Assembly (NCBI GenBank): GCA_030704615.1
Contig: CM060732.1
Coordinates: 45,675,053-45,739,052, forward strand
Source: Takakia lepidozioides
Taxonomy: Eukaryota; Streptophyta; Takakiopsida; Takakiales; Takakiaceae
Length of the DNA: 64,000 nt
Direction: 5' to 3'
Made by a program: the position numbers and the translations under genes. The notes under the pieces were generated by a model. The model saw only the letters and a list, made by a program, of their open reading frames with translations, did not search any database and was not told the DNA's origin. Each line of letters begins with the position of its first letter. The stretch's first letter is position 1. Positions 10,845 to 22,560 of this stretch are shown here, one piece after another.

Positions 10845-13261
10845 ATGGCGTCGTTTTGGAGTGTGGTGATCTTGGTGCTGTCCTTGGCTCTGGGAGGGTT
10901 TTATACCTCGGTGGTGACAAGATCGCCCATCGATCCATTGCCGGTTTATCTGCCTCCCCCTCCCAAGGCTGAGGGTGTGTATGCCCACAACGATTTGCTG
11001 CACGGCATTGAGAAGATTGGGGTTGACATAATTCTGATGCCTGAAGACAACGCTGTGGACCCGAGCACGGGCTTGATCTACGTGGGATGCAAAGATGGGT
11101 GGGTGAGGCGCTTCACACCCAAGACTGGATTGGTAGAGGACTGGCAACATGTGGGCGGTCGCCCACTGGGTCTCACCATGGGGCTGCATGGTGAGCTTCT
11201 TCTGTGCGATCCTTTTCAGGTATAAGGTTTATCCTTTGTGTGTGTGTGTATATTTGACGATAACATGCTCACTGAACTCGTTCGCTTATCAACGTAGATG
11301 TCTAAATGTTTAAGGTTTTGAACAGCTCATTTAGCTCTAGCTATGTCTCCACCTCGACCTGGTTTCATTTTTATTTTGTTGAAAGTCCTTGACAAAAAAA
11401 CTATGGTTGTTGGTCTGATGTCCAGCACTTGTTGTTTTTAGTGTGAGGTTATTTATTGTGAGCTGCTCGATTGGCAGGGTTTGTTGAATGTGAGTGAAGA
11501 CGGTTTCCGAGTGCTCACCGCTGAAGCTGAGGGAATCAGACTCAAGTGAGCTTTCTCTCTCTGACCCTAACTTCTTGTTAAGGCTCGTTTTTCGTTTGTC
11601 CTAAGTTTCCAGATGCCTACAGATTTTGCAGATTGTCCAAATTTATTTTGACAAGCTGGAAGCGTAAGAGGCTGTAACATGCAATTGAGCTGCTTTGTCC
11701 ATTATATCAATGCAGTCAAGGCTGGTTCTCAGATAAGACAAGTTGCGGTTACAGGGTAATTCTCCAGCGAGGCATTTCTGCATGGGTGAGGGGCGCATCG
11801 GTGCCAGGAGATTTTTTCTTAAGTGCTTACTGAGCGAAAGCACTATCCTAGTATTTATACTATTATGTTTGAGCATGCAGGCTCTCAAATGGGGTTGCAG
11901 TGGGTAAGGATGGGTCAATTTACTTCACCGAGACATCTTCTAAGTGGGGTTTTCCGGATAACTTTTTGGCCTTTCTAGAGGCCCGGAACAATGGACGACT
12001 GCTGAAGTATGACCCGGCTACAGGGACAACCACTGTCTTATTAAGAGGCCTCACTTTTGCGAACGGCGTTACTCTCACACCGACGCATGATTGCCTCATC
12101 TACTGTGAAACTAATCTGTAAGTGGACTCCTGCCATACTTGTGTATGCTCTCTCACAGTGATCAGGAAGAATGCTTACTAACATGGGTAGAACCGTTGGA
12201 CCGTCCTCGACAGATGAATGCATCAGGTAAGAAATTATTCTATGGAACATCAGAGCATTCTGGTAACAATCAAGTTATAGTTGCACCAATGTAGTGGGAT
12301 AAGTATGAGCACGAAGTTTGGAAATCGATGAAAACCCCTAATTCTTTGACAACAACATGGAAATCCGTGATTATATGCTCGGCAAATAGTAGAATAGACA
12401 TCTGGCACTTACTCCAATGAAAGTTAATGGACTTGTGATGGAAAGCCCCTTTACAAGGAATATGTAGGCTTGTTTGTAATTAGGAGCTGCTCGTTTGGAT
12501 GGCAGTGCCAAGTGCAGCCGCTATTGGCTGGAAGGTAGTAAGAAAGGGTCGACTGAAGTCTTCATCGAAAATCTTCCTGGATTTCCCGACAATATTCACC
12601 TCAAGGGGCACACTTTCTACATTGCGATAGTTTCGGTGCGTTTTTCATAATATTCTGCATACTCTCATTTTAGTCTTACGATTTTCCAAGTTTTGAGTAA
12701 TTTATGAGTCGGCCAGTTCAACCAGTTACTGGTAGTCCAACCACAAACCGAAGCTTTGTGCACAACATCCATTCTCTCTCTAAGTTGTGTTGTCTTTTTC
12801 ACCTGAGGACCAGTTGGTGGCTTTTTCTGGAAATGCATTGCTAAGCTGAGGTCTATGCATTGACTTCAGTGCAATTCAAGGGACACTGGGTGGAGTGTTT
12901 CCCGAGGTTCCTGAAAAGAAGATCAACTAGGCCTTCTCTTGTAGACTGGCATTTGGATGGTGTTGCAAACTCATCTCCTGGCTGTTGTTTGTTGCAGGAT
13001 CGGGATTGGCTTTTGGATTTTGTGTTCAGAACCCCCTTCGTGAGGCAACTGATTGCTGTTTACCGTAGTTTGGAGTTTCTGGCTAATAAGAACGCAGATT
13101 CTGGCCGATTGCTAACAGTGAGTGAGGATGGGAAACCCATTAAAATGTATGAGGACTCCACAGCCAAATTCATAGGCGATGTTACTGCTGGTCGAGAATA
13201 TGATGGGTATCTTTATCTGGGCAGCCTCACGGCTCCCTTCATGGGGCGCCTCAAATTGTAA
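10845..13261 (+). pseudogene. Strictosidine-synthase-like (SSL/APMAP family) gene, copy 1, probably damaged
   Basis: Five exons are readable: 10845-11219, 11478-11545, 11881-12117, ~12484-12635 and 12998-13261. The first three match copy 2 (38236-41324) in length exactly (375, 68 and 237 nt). The product would be about 364 residues: an N-terminal hydrophobic signal-anchor (residues ~5-22), the GRPLGL...GLHGE strand motif (~105-116), VGKDGSIYFT and FPDNIH blocks, all typical of the six-bladed propeller of SSL/APMAP proteins. In plants these are secretory-pathway proteins; most members lack strictosidine synthase activity. At exon 4 the acceptor that copy 2 uses (AAAG/AGCTGG) has become AGG/AGCTGC. 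The nearest AG (12482-12483) adds one base, shifts frame and soon gives a TAG. Copy 1 is therefore probably a pseudogene unless splicing is unconventional. Confidence 0.75.
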
Positions 13262-14060
13262 CCAGCAGGCCTGCTCAAGATTCTTTCTAGACTGCGAATC
13301 AATTCGTACTACTCAGTTTGTATTTTAATTGAGGTGTTGGTTTGTTTTACTGTTTGGTTGTTCATTGAAGAGCTCTACACACAGTCTTGAAGCCCCTCCT
13401 CACCTCAGTCCCAGGGCAACCTTCTAAACTCATGCCCAATGTCACCAGGTGCACCACAGTGGAACTAACTAACCTAATTCAATTGAATATCCTGATAGAG
13501 GGAACAGACCCAACATATTACCCTCAAGTGACAAACAGCATTCGCCAGTAGGCTTCAGCATTAATGAGTAATTTGTGGCTTTGCGGAATGAATATTATTT
13601 TTATGCAGTATGAATTGTGTTTAACTGCTCTTAGACAGATCCTTGTTCTGGGAGCTCGAGGCAACTGGACGGTAAGCTACGACAGTGAGCCTTCAAATGA
13701 TACCCTGCTTTGTCTATGACCTAGATGATAGACTATGAGAGCGGAGGGACGATGCACTGGATACTTCACTACTGCCATGCTGACGTGCGCTACCTTCTTC
13801 CCAATCACCTTGCTAACCTTCTCCGCAAGCAACGGGTTGTCAATGCATCTGTTGCGACATGCTTGTCGGGGTCACTCAAAATCGCCACTACCGCCCCAGC
13901 GATGTCGCGGATGGCAACGCCATTGCCAGGGCTGGTTCGAAACTCCCCAGTTCGCGTCTGCAAATAAACGTTCAAGCCTCAAGGTGTTCTCGTGGAACTA
14001 AGCGGCGCATCGGAGAATCGCGAAAGGGATGCTCGTGGGCATAGTGGTTGTTACCTCTCA
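13262..14060. other. 3' flank of SSL copy 1; no further gene recognised
   Basis: About 13262-13720 is homologous to the 3' flank of SSL copy 2 (about 41325-41880; shared block TTAGACAGATCCTTGTTCTGGG). Open frames at 13725-14044 overlap one another and have no recognisable domain. Confidence 0.5.
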
Positions 14061-14064
14061 TGAA

Positions 14065-14957
14065 TGTCAATGGTCAAGTGGTCAAGCTGAGATGCCAGCC
14101 ACTTGGAAACTTTCATCCTAGGCATGAATTCAGGAGCGAGCGGTGGGCTCATCATAGTTGCAGCTATAGTTGTTGCAGCTATAGTTTCGGTGAAGGCTCG
14201 TGGAGACGAGCTTATGTAAGGGAGATGAACCTTAAATGGACAGTTTACCTTTTGCTCATGGTTAGAATGAGTGGGAGGAAAATGGACATAATTTTCATGG
14301 ATTAGCAAATGAGAATGAAACAAGATGCAAGTGGTTTCATGAATTACAATTGAAACTTGAAATTGATATGATTTTCCAAAGTTTGGACTCGTAGACACCT
14401 ATTTCTGACATATAGGCCCCAAAGTGAACAACATTCATCCTGTTATAGTTACTATGCCATCCAATTATAATTCTAGGTTGTCTTGAAATAGACATTAAGA
14501 TAGATTAAATATGAAATTAACATTAACCTTAAATGGACTAACCGACAGTTTCTACCAACCAACTATCCAACTATCGGACTTGTAGGCCTACTGTCCCAAA
14601 AATGCAAAATATCTACCTTCTAAGTTTGTTTGAACCTAAAATGGTCATAGTGTCGAATTAATGTGGCCTGATTTCCTTGCTATCATTTCAAGGTCAAGGA
14701 CTACCACTTTTACATACAAAAGTAGGTGTCCATTGAAGGGAAGTGTCCATTTAAGGTTCATCTCCCTTAGGCAAAAGTTTCTCAAAGATAGACGTGCACA
14801 GATCATGGATATCTTTAGCAGGATTGCCTCGTGTATATAGTGTGTTGCTTTATCAATGAAAGCTATGCCTCCGTCTCTAAGCCTTTCTGCTTGTCTAGCA
14901 CTATGCACTGTAACATCTGCTCAAGCTCCTCACAATGGGGGACTCTGAAAGCTCACA
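14065..14957 (+). repeat. 5' LTR of Copia element 1 (interrupted by a MITE)
   Basis: It starts TGTCAATGGTCAAG and ends GCTCACA, and it matches the 3' LTR at 17830-18146. Without the 549-bp insert at 14219-14767 it would be about 342 bp. The flanking pentamers are ATGAA (14060-14064) on the left and AAGAA (18147-18151) beyond the 3' LTR, 4 of 5 matching, as expected for an aged target duplication. A start codon at 14935 lies inside the assigned LTR, so the inner boundary is approximate. Confidence 0.65.
14219..14767. mobile_element. 549-bp MITE inserted in the Copia 5' LTR
   Basis: The termini AGGGAGATGAACCTTAAATG and its inverted partner (ending 14767) form a perfect 24-bp inverted repeat. 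It is flanked by TA at 14217-14218 and 14768-14769. The sister LTR at about 17955-17965 keeps the empty site with a single TA. There is no coding capacity. TA duplication points to the Tc1/mariner group. The ATGGACA motif recurs inside the ends. Confidence 0.8.
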
Positions 14958-17829
14958 GGTAATGGGCCCACGCTTTGGGTACGTAGACAAGTTCACTCGA
15001 AAGGACTTCATGTTATGGAAGTTTAAGATAGAGACTATGTTGAAGGCAAGGGAGTTGTGGGGCCTTATCGATGGACGAGAAGTGAAGCCAACAGAAGCAG
15101 CAACTCTTTCCACCTATGAGAAGAAGGAGAGTCGTGCATTGAACCTCATCGTTCAAAGCCTTTCTGATGGTCAGCTACTTGCAGAAGACTACTGCGAAGG
15201 GTTGGGAAGCTCTTCAGACCCGGCATATAGACAAGGGCCTAAGCAACCGGCTGTTCTTGACGCAAAAGTTCTTCACGTCACAAATGAGCTCTGGAGATAC
15301 CATGGACATGCATCTGAGTAAGTTGGGTTCCATGGCAGACGAGCTGGACACCATCGGTGCTTCCATCTCTAACGAAGTAAATGTAATGGTACTCATGAGG
15401 AGTCTACCTAAGAGTTACAAGTTTTTGGTCACATCTCTAGAGTCTCTAGAAGCTGTCGATCCAAAGAAATTAACTTGGGAAGTCATAGCTACAAGAAGAA
15501 CTTGGTTGAAGGACTTTCCATCAGTAAGGAGGCAACGCTTCCTTTTTGCGAAAGTTGTGTACAGTGTGAGCAACACAGGGAGTCGTTTCCAAAAGGTGAA
15601 GCCTCGAGAGCAACTGAGCTCCTAGCGTTGGTGCATTCTGACTTGTGGGGACCAGCCAAGACTCCTTCACTTACTGGAGCCAAGTACTTTGTATCCTTTA
15701 CACTAGATGATTTCTCAATAAAGTCTTTTTGTTATTTCCTGAAAAGCAAAGGAGAGTGTTTCTCCAAGTTTAAGGAGTTTAAGGCTTTTGCAGAGAACCA
15801 AACAGGAAAAAAGATGAAAATCTTGCGGAGTGACAACGGAGGAAAATTTCTGTCAACCGAATTTCAAACCTTTTTGAAGGACCATGGGATTCAACACCAA
15901 AGCTTGGCACCTTACACACCCTAGCAAAACGGGGTCGCAGAACGACATAACCGAACACTTGTGGAGTCGGCTCGATGCATGTTGCATCAACGAAGTGTGA
16001 AGCCAAAATTTTGGGCAGAGGCTGTCGACACTTCAGTTTATCTCAAGGCAAGGAGTCCACACAAAGCCATTGAAGGGATTATGCCTGAAGAGAAATGGAG
16101 TGGGAGGAAGCCTGAAGTGATAGCGTATGCCCGTAGGCCCGCCCAAAAGAGGAGCAAGCTGGAAGCCAAAAGCAATAGATGCACTTTTATTGGGTATAGC
16201 TCAGACTCCAAAGCTTATCGTCTCATCGACGAAGACACTAGAAAGCTACTCATCAGCCGAGATGTCGTGTTCAACGAAGAGCTAGTTGTTATCCCTGACA
16301 GCAATAGGGGAAGCAAGGACGATGTAGTTGACGTCGGAGCACAATTAGAAGAAAACCCAGTCGAAGGTGACCAAGAAGATGAATCCAATGACGATCAACC
16401 TTCGCTTGGGGGTTTCACTGAGGCACATACACCCAAAGCCACTGTAGAAACAACCTCCCAACACGTGGTCGATCTGTGCATTTCATCATCTGAGATTGAA
16501 GCCCCTGTCGTGCGCATACGTATCGCTACACAACTACATCGTTGTCCAAACTACACCACACATATATGCACAATAAACACTGTTCACACAGGAAACATGA
16601 AATCCATCAACATCACTCTTTAATATAATAGTCGAGCCAGGGGCACCCCAAGCTATGGGGACTCCACCCCACAACAACCTATACCCCTACATAAGCACAC
16701 TCAGATTCTAAAGCATAAAGGAGCTCGGTCGCGCAGGCTCAACTCGAGAGAGATGAGCTGCGCGACTGACGCTCTCGTGAAGATAAGATGGTTCAGGTGT
16801 CAAGCTCAAGCTTGACACCTGACTTAACACTTGAACTAAACCCAAGTGTTAAATACAAATAACTAGTTTTATTCTAGTTAGTTTTACACTGTGTTTATTT
16901 ATCTTGACACCCCTGCTGCCTCAACGCAAATTCCTACCAGAAAGTCAACTCGTGTCGCTGGAGCACCACACAACCTTCTTGACTATGCATGTGTAGCATG
17001 TCAGTCTCGGCCAACCAAAGTATGTGGGGAGAGATTCTAAGTCGCTTTGGCATGGAGAACTGTAAACCTGTGAGGACACCCCTGGACATCAACATGAAGC
17101 TTGTCAAAGGAGAGCAAAGAATGACACAAGAGGAGATTAATGCCATGCAAGGGGTGCCCTACAAGGAGGTCATCGGCAGTCTCATGTTTGCTATGGTCGC
17201 CACTAGACCTGACTTTGCTACACCGGTAGGAATGGTGAGTCAATATATACATGATCCAACCTTAATGCATTGGCAGGCTGTGAAGATAGCTTCAAGAAAG
17301 AAGGGATTATTGGCTTCATTACTCTGGGGATGGAGTAATTCTCTCTGGCTTGTGCAATGTTGATTGGGGAGGCGATTTGGACACTAGGAGGTCCACCACT
17401 GGGTTCGCATTCTTTCTCAACAATGCTGCAATCACTTGGTCAAGCCGGAAGCAACCCACTGTGGCTCTATCAACAACAGAGGCGGAGTATATGGCTACAT
17501 CCCAAGAACTCGTGAAGCAATGTGGTTGCGGAGATTTTTATGTGAATTGGGTTTTGAGCAAAAGGGAGGAACTATCATCTCCACTAACAGTCAAGGAAGC
17601 CTTGCTCTTATCAAGAACCCAGTGCATCACAAAAGAACCAAGCACATAGACATTCAACGCCACTATATGCACGAGATGGTGGCTGCTCGGGAAGTCAGAT
17701 TTGAATATTGCCCTTCTGAAAAGTTGGGTGCAGATATTCTTACAAAGCCCCTGTCTGGACCGATGCATTGGCGATGCCTAGAATGGCTGGGTCTGCGACA
17801 CCTCTGCACGCTTGACACTTGAGTGGGAG
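14935..17829 (+). pseudogene. Copia element 1, internal region (gag-integrase-RNase H remnants)
   Basis: Order on the + strand: gag-like frame (14935-15480; YVDKFTRKDFMLWKFKIETM), then directly the GAG-pre-integrase/integrase (about 15510-16300; CVQCEQHRESF, LRSDNGG, VAERHNRT with a stop at 15922), a linker, then the last part of reverse transcriptase (about 17000; ILSRFGMENCKPVRTPLD) and RNase H (to 17822; ALSTTEAEYMA, then HYMHEM). The protease, zinc knuckle and the YVDD-containing RT core are absent, and several frameshifts are present. The element cannot be autonomous. A purine-rich tract (GAGTGGGAG, 17821-17829) precedes the 3' LTR. Confidence 0.8.
16506..16909. mobile_element. 404-bp solo-LTR-like insertion inside Copia element 1
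   Basis: It begins TGTCGTGCGC and ends TTGACA (TGTC...GACA). CCCC(T) occurs on both sides (16502-16505 and 16910-16914), and removing it restores an open Copia linker (EAP/AASTQIPTRKSTRVAG). It contains three consecutive strong palindromes: 13-bp arms at 16794-16806/16809-16821, 10-bp arms at 16824-16833/16843-16852, and a 6-bp pair at 16861-16879. TG...CA ends with a 4-5-bp duplication suggest a solo LTR of another family. Confidence 0.55.
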
Positions 17830-18146
17830 TGTCAATGGTCAAGTGGTCAAGCTGAGATGCCAATTGGAAACCTTTATCATAGGCATGAATGGAGGGAGCG
17901 GTGGGCTCATCATAGTTGCAGCTATAGTTTCAATGAAGGCTGAGACGAACTTATTGTAGGTAAAAGTTTCTCAGAGATAGACGTGCATAGCTCAGGGATA
18001 TCTTTAGCAGGACTGCCTCGTGTATATAGTGTGTTGCTTTATCAATGAAAGATATGCCTCCGTCTCCAAACCTTTCTGCTTGTCTAGCACTTTGCATTGT
18101 AGCCTTTGCTCAAGCTCCTCACGATGGGGGACTCTGAAAGCTCACA
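17830..18146 (+). repeat. 3' LTR of Copia element 1
   Basis: This 317-bp copy of the 5' LTR (TGTCAATGG...GCTCACA) follows a polypurine tract. It lacks the 549-bp MITE and so documents the pre-insertion state. It includes the ATGGGGGACTCTGAAAGC stretch that looks like the gag start in the 5' copy. Confidence 0.65.
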
Positions 18147-18559
18147 AAGAAATGATCGGGGGAGTCCGATGTCGGGGATGACAGTTTGCAACGAATCTTC
18201 AGAAAATATGAACCATTTGCAATCCTAAAGACATTGTAGAATGACAGAGATTTATATACGGAGGTCTGTCAAGGTTCTATATATTGGGAACATAAGTGCG
18301 AGCGTGATGAAGTGGATGGATGGAAAGCTACAGTCCACTCATACATGTATATTAATGAGTCGGGTGGTGGGCTCATCACATCATTAAGATTAAAATGGAC
18401 TCCACGTAGATAATCATTTAACCACTAATAATTACCTCAATGTAGGTATTGTCATGATTATCTATATAAAAATAATTTCGAAACAAACAAAATTACTTTC
18501 ATACATGTAGTTTCACTCAATCGATCACCAATTCATTTACCAACTGAAAATTGGATTTT

Positions 18560-19695
18560 TTTTTTATTTTTTGAAAAGAGAAATAAGGTCCCAATTTTAT
18601 TTTATTTTTAAAGTAAGAAAACAAATAACCTTACAATTGCCATGAAGGCTGATAAACGAGACACCGCTGCAAGCCAATAGTTCGGGATAGAGTAACTGGG
18701 AGAGAAGAGACTGGGAGAACAGTAAGATCTAAATCGAACCAAGGAGCACATAAGAGCTAGACAGCTACATGCTGCCTTTCTTCCGCTTAGGTTGATCAAA
18801 AGAGAGTTGTGCTTTGGATTTGCCTTTCTAAATCTACGTCGGTGACGCCAGTTCACCTCAGTTTCATTTGCTTCAATCGGGAATGGCCAGCAGACAGATA
18901 TGGAGTCGTTGAGTCGTTCCACTCAATTCGCATGTCAGATATCCTCCTGCAGATGATTCGTCCTTTCCTCCAAGAGTTATCGAAGGCAGATAGCAACTGG
19001 GTTCTCCTTCTATTTCCACACCTGTGAAGAGCTGCAGAAAGCACCAACCAAGATTTGAGAGCCTCAGACATTAAGTCTGAGTGAAGCTTGTACAACACCC
19101 TCTTGTAAACATGGAGTTGTATTTTGAAAAAACAAGGAACATATCATTTTCCAGATATGGCAAAGAACAATTCCCCTAAGAGATTCCCGAATTGGACAAG
19201 TACATCAAATGTCTTCACCATCGATGTTCAGCAGCAGGGAACAGTGGAAAACCTCAAGCTCGAGCTCCAGTTAGAATAAAAGATGGTTGCATAACGCCAA
19301 ACAGCAGAAACAAATGGACAAAGCACAAGACAATGCTCAATACTTTCGATCACTTGAAGGCTGTAAGTGGCTCAATGAGAGGGTGTTTCAAAAAAGAAAG
19401 CTCCCACAGGAAGGATTATGTTAGTTAGCTTCCAAAGGAAGGCAAAGATCTTTGAAGATCTGTGCTTCTTCCACATATCAGTCTAGACCGGTTTCCAAGA
19501 GACAATGTGACTAGGGACGTGAGCCCACTTGATAGTCCATTACGATCAAATTTTCGTGTAGGCATAAGCAGACTGTATCCCATTTTTACTGAGTAGCCAA
19601 AGAAGTGATCATGTTTTTTGTTCATCCATATCCATTCCCGTGGATCAAACCGAAGCATTTCGAGGGGACTATAGAATTCCAGAACCTCCAAAAGT
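18560..19695 (-). mobile_element. L1-type LINE 3' end, second copy
   Basis: The minus strand from about 19550 reads WRKHRSSKIFAFLWKL...LPVGAFFF, the same zf-RVT domain as the 9.2-10.1 kb copy, followed by the same downstream sequence with several stops and frameshifts down to about 18580. The reading frames at 18853-19098 and 18608-18922 are parts of it. 5'-truncated and dead. Confidence 0.65.
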
Positions 19696-19789
19696 ACATT
19701 ATCATGCTCATATCAATAAATGGTCCCCACTTAATTAAAGTAGTTACTAATACATATAAGTAATAAGGTGTAGCCTACAGGACCTCTTT

Positions 19790-22560
19790 ATATTGTGCCT
19801 TCAAGGGGGATGGCAATTGGGAATTTGAGCAGGGCCAAACTTTTGGTAGCGAGTTTGGATGATGTAGAGTGCCAAGTGAGGGAGGGTACTAATTGGATAC
19901 CCAGGTAGGTGTATGGCTCATCTGGTCCCAGGAAGGGGAAAGTTGTGTTTTGGTGGTGTACATAGAGTTTGCAATGTGCGGCTATGGCTGTCTTAGTGAG
20001 CCGACTGTGGTGTGTGGCGGGCCGCGACAGTAATGGCGCATTTGTGTAAGCTGAGTTCCATGCCTGACCATAGATTGAATCTAAATAGTTTGTTAACTTG
20101 TCGGTTTAGGTGTTGCGGTTTGTGTGTCAGGATGGCGAGATCGTCTGCATATGCTACAGCTGAGATGTCACTTGAGGAGGTTTTGTATTGATACCCAAGT
20201 TTGCCACGGGCTAGCCAGCGGAGTAGGGGTTCTAGAAAGATAATGAATAGGTAAGGACTTAAGGTGTGATCTCCTTGGATGGTTCCTCGGAGGATGGAGA
20301 TAGGCGGGGTGGAGCCATAGTAGGCACCAAAGTATTCAGTGGTACTGTTTGTGTAGATGTTTCTTATAAGTTGGACGGCATCAGTGGGGTACCCAAGATC
20401 AAGCATGATAGCGAGTAACCTAGCATGATCTAAGGAGCCGAAGGCATTTTTAAAGTCGATATATAAGAGATATATGTCTTGTTTTGTAAGTTTAGCGTCT
20501 TCGAGGGCGGATAGAACATATTGTATTTGTCTTGTTGTATTACGCGTAGCTCGGAATCCTTCTTGGGGGTCACTGAGAATTTGATGTTGTTCGCCATAGC
20601 TTGAGAGCATTGTGGTGAGCGTGCTGGTGAATAGTTTGTATATGGTGTTGGCCAGTGCTATAGGCCTGTAATTACTGAGATCTGTAAGGTCACATTTTTT
20701 AAAGAGTAAAATGGTGCGGCTATGCTTCCAGGAGTGTGGAATTCGTTTCAGTTTGTAACATAGCTAAAAAGGAGGTGATGAAGTTGAGGGTCAAATGCTT
20801 GAAGTATGACATTTGGTATAAAATCGGGGCCTGGGGCTTTAGATTTAAGCCATCTATATCATGCCATGGATAGTGTTTAACTTTACACATACAGTTGGCA
20901 GTGTGGAGACTGGGATGTAAACAGTTTGTAACTCTGGGTATGTAGGTTGATGATGCTTGTGACCATATTTCTTGGTTGATGTCCGTTGGATTGGTTAGCA
21001 AGTGGCCATGCCTGTGTTTGAGACAATCGATGGGTGGGTTGAGGGCAGGGTTAAAGATGGCTTTGTGAGCTTTTTTGGGATGGTCGCGTAGCAGTTGGTT
21101 AAAAGAGGAGACAATTTTTTTGTGATTGGCGGTGGCTTTTTGTTTGGTAATACTGTAAGCGGCTTTTTTTGCATCTCTTCCAACTTTAGAGAGAGCAGCT
21201 ATCCAGTTAGGAATATCTTGGGGATTGGCAGGTGGAGGCATAAGTGCTTGACATTTGTTAGGGTATTTAGGCAAGTGATAAGTGGATCTGATGTCCAGTT
21301 ATTCCCCGGGTGTATGGGGGTAGTGGTAGGTATAATAGTGAGGCGCGTCTGATCGTGTGGTATGTGTTAAGATGTGATGTCCATGTACATTTTTGAGTAC
21401 AGGTAAGGTAGCCACCATTTTGTTTTGAGCGTGTAGTTTGTGGGATTTCAGGAGGGGCAGAGCAGGTGGCAATGACATTTTTGGTCATTTCTTTCATTGA
21501 AGTTGTGAGTATGATCTCGGCTTCGATCCAGGCTTTGTCAGGGGATTGCGCAAGGGTGATTTGCTTCGGAGAGTACGTTGGAGAGTTTTAGCATAAGGAA
21601 TGAGGATGTTGGTTGGAAGTGCTTTAGAAAGGTGACTATGTTATTGTGGGGGAGTGGGGATAAAATTCTAGATTGCGGCGGTGGAACATGTATGGGTAGA
21701 ATAGGTCTAAAGGGGATGAGGATGGTGGGATGGTTATTGAAACGGGATAATGGTCTGAGTTGCATAAACTATTAATGTGCACATGACTATTAAGGTACGT
21801 TGGGATGTCATTTTGTGTCTTGAGGTAGAAGCCGTCAAGAAGGCTTAAGGATGAGTAGTTGAGTCCACCTTGTCTGGAATAATGGTGATCGGCGGGTATA
21901 TAACGGAGGTTGTGTGATTGAGTAAATTTGGTTCATTCCTGGTTTGCGGGGGATGGAGTTTTGTGTATACCGTTGTATGTGTGACCCATGAGGGCAATGT
22001 CCCTGTTGAAATCGCCTGCTAGAATGTAGTGCTGGGAGTGGATGGAGGAGTGGGTTAGTGTGTTGGAGATGGTGAGTAGGATATCAAGGATCAGGGGGAG
22101 ATCTTTGGCGTGTGAGGACATGTACAAGTGCATAAGGATAATGGGGGGGAGCATGGGGAGGTGTAGTTTGATGATTTGAAGGTGTGATCGGAGGGGGAGA
22201 ACGACATGTATTTTGACCGTGGTGCAAGGGGAGTGATGGGTGCGGAGGATACCAAAAACCACCCCGCCCCGGGTAGGATGGTATGGTGCGTAGCGTCTAA
22301 TTAGGTACTGTGCGGCTGTGAATGAGTTACGATACAACATAGAGTAGGTTGGAAGCAGTTTGTTGATAGAGGAACTTGTGTGTTGAGTTTAGTTTCTTGT
22401 AATAGGATGATATGCGGGGGTGTAGAATCCGTGAGATGGATAAAGCTTTGAATGTTGGTGGCAAGTGATCCTACATTCCAAGTAAGTATGTTGAGTGCTT
22501 GTGCTTGCTGGGAGGAAGAGGTGTGGGGGGGATTGTGGGATCTAGGGGTGTTGGAGGTGG
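19790..22560 (-). mobile_element. Non-LTR retrotransposon (APE endonuclease + reverse transcriptase), decayed
   Basis: Read right to left: endonuclease start near 22500 (LNILTWNVGSL...PHIILLQETKL), GDFN motif near 22010, a long linker frame (21274-20720), then reverse transcriptase with LSNYRPIALANTIYKL (~20690), the QEGFRATRNTTRQIQYVL block, YIDFKNAFGSLDH, RGTIQGDHTLSPYLF and AYADDLAI (20610-19993). The thumb block PYTYLGIQLVPSLTW follows in another frame to about 19790. Several frameshifts and stops occur. Motifs such as FKNAFGSLDH differ from the FEKAFERVDW of the plant L1 fragment at 56.9 kb, so this is another LINE clade. The C-terminal tail is missing. Confidence 0.8.
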
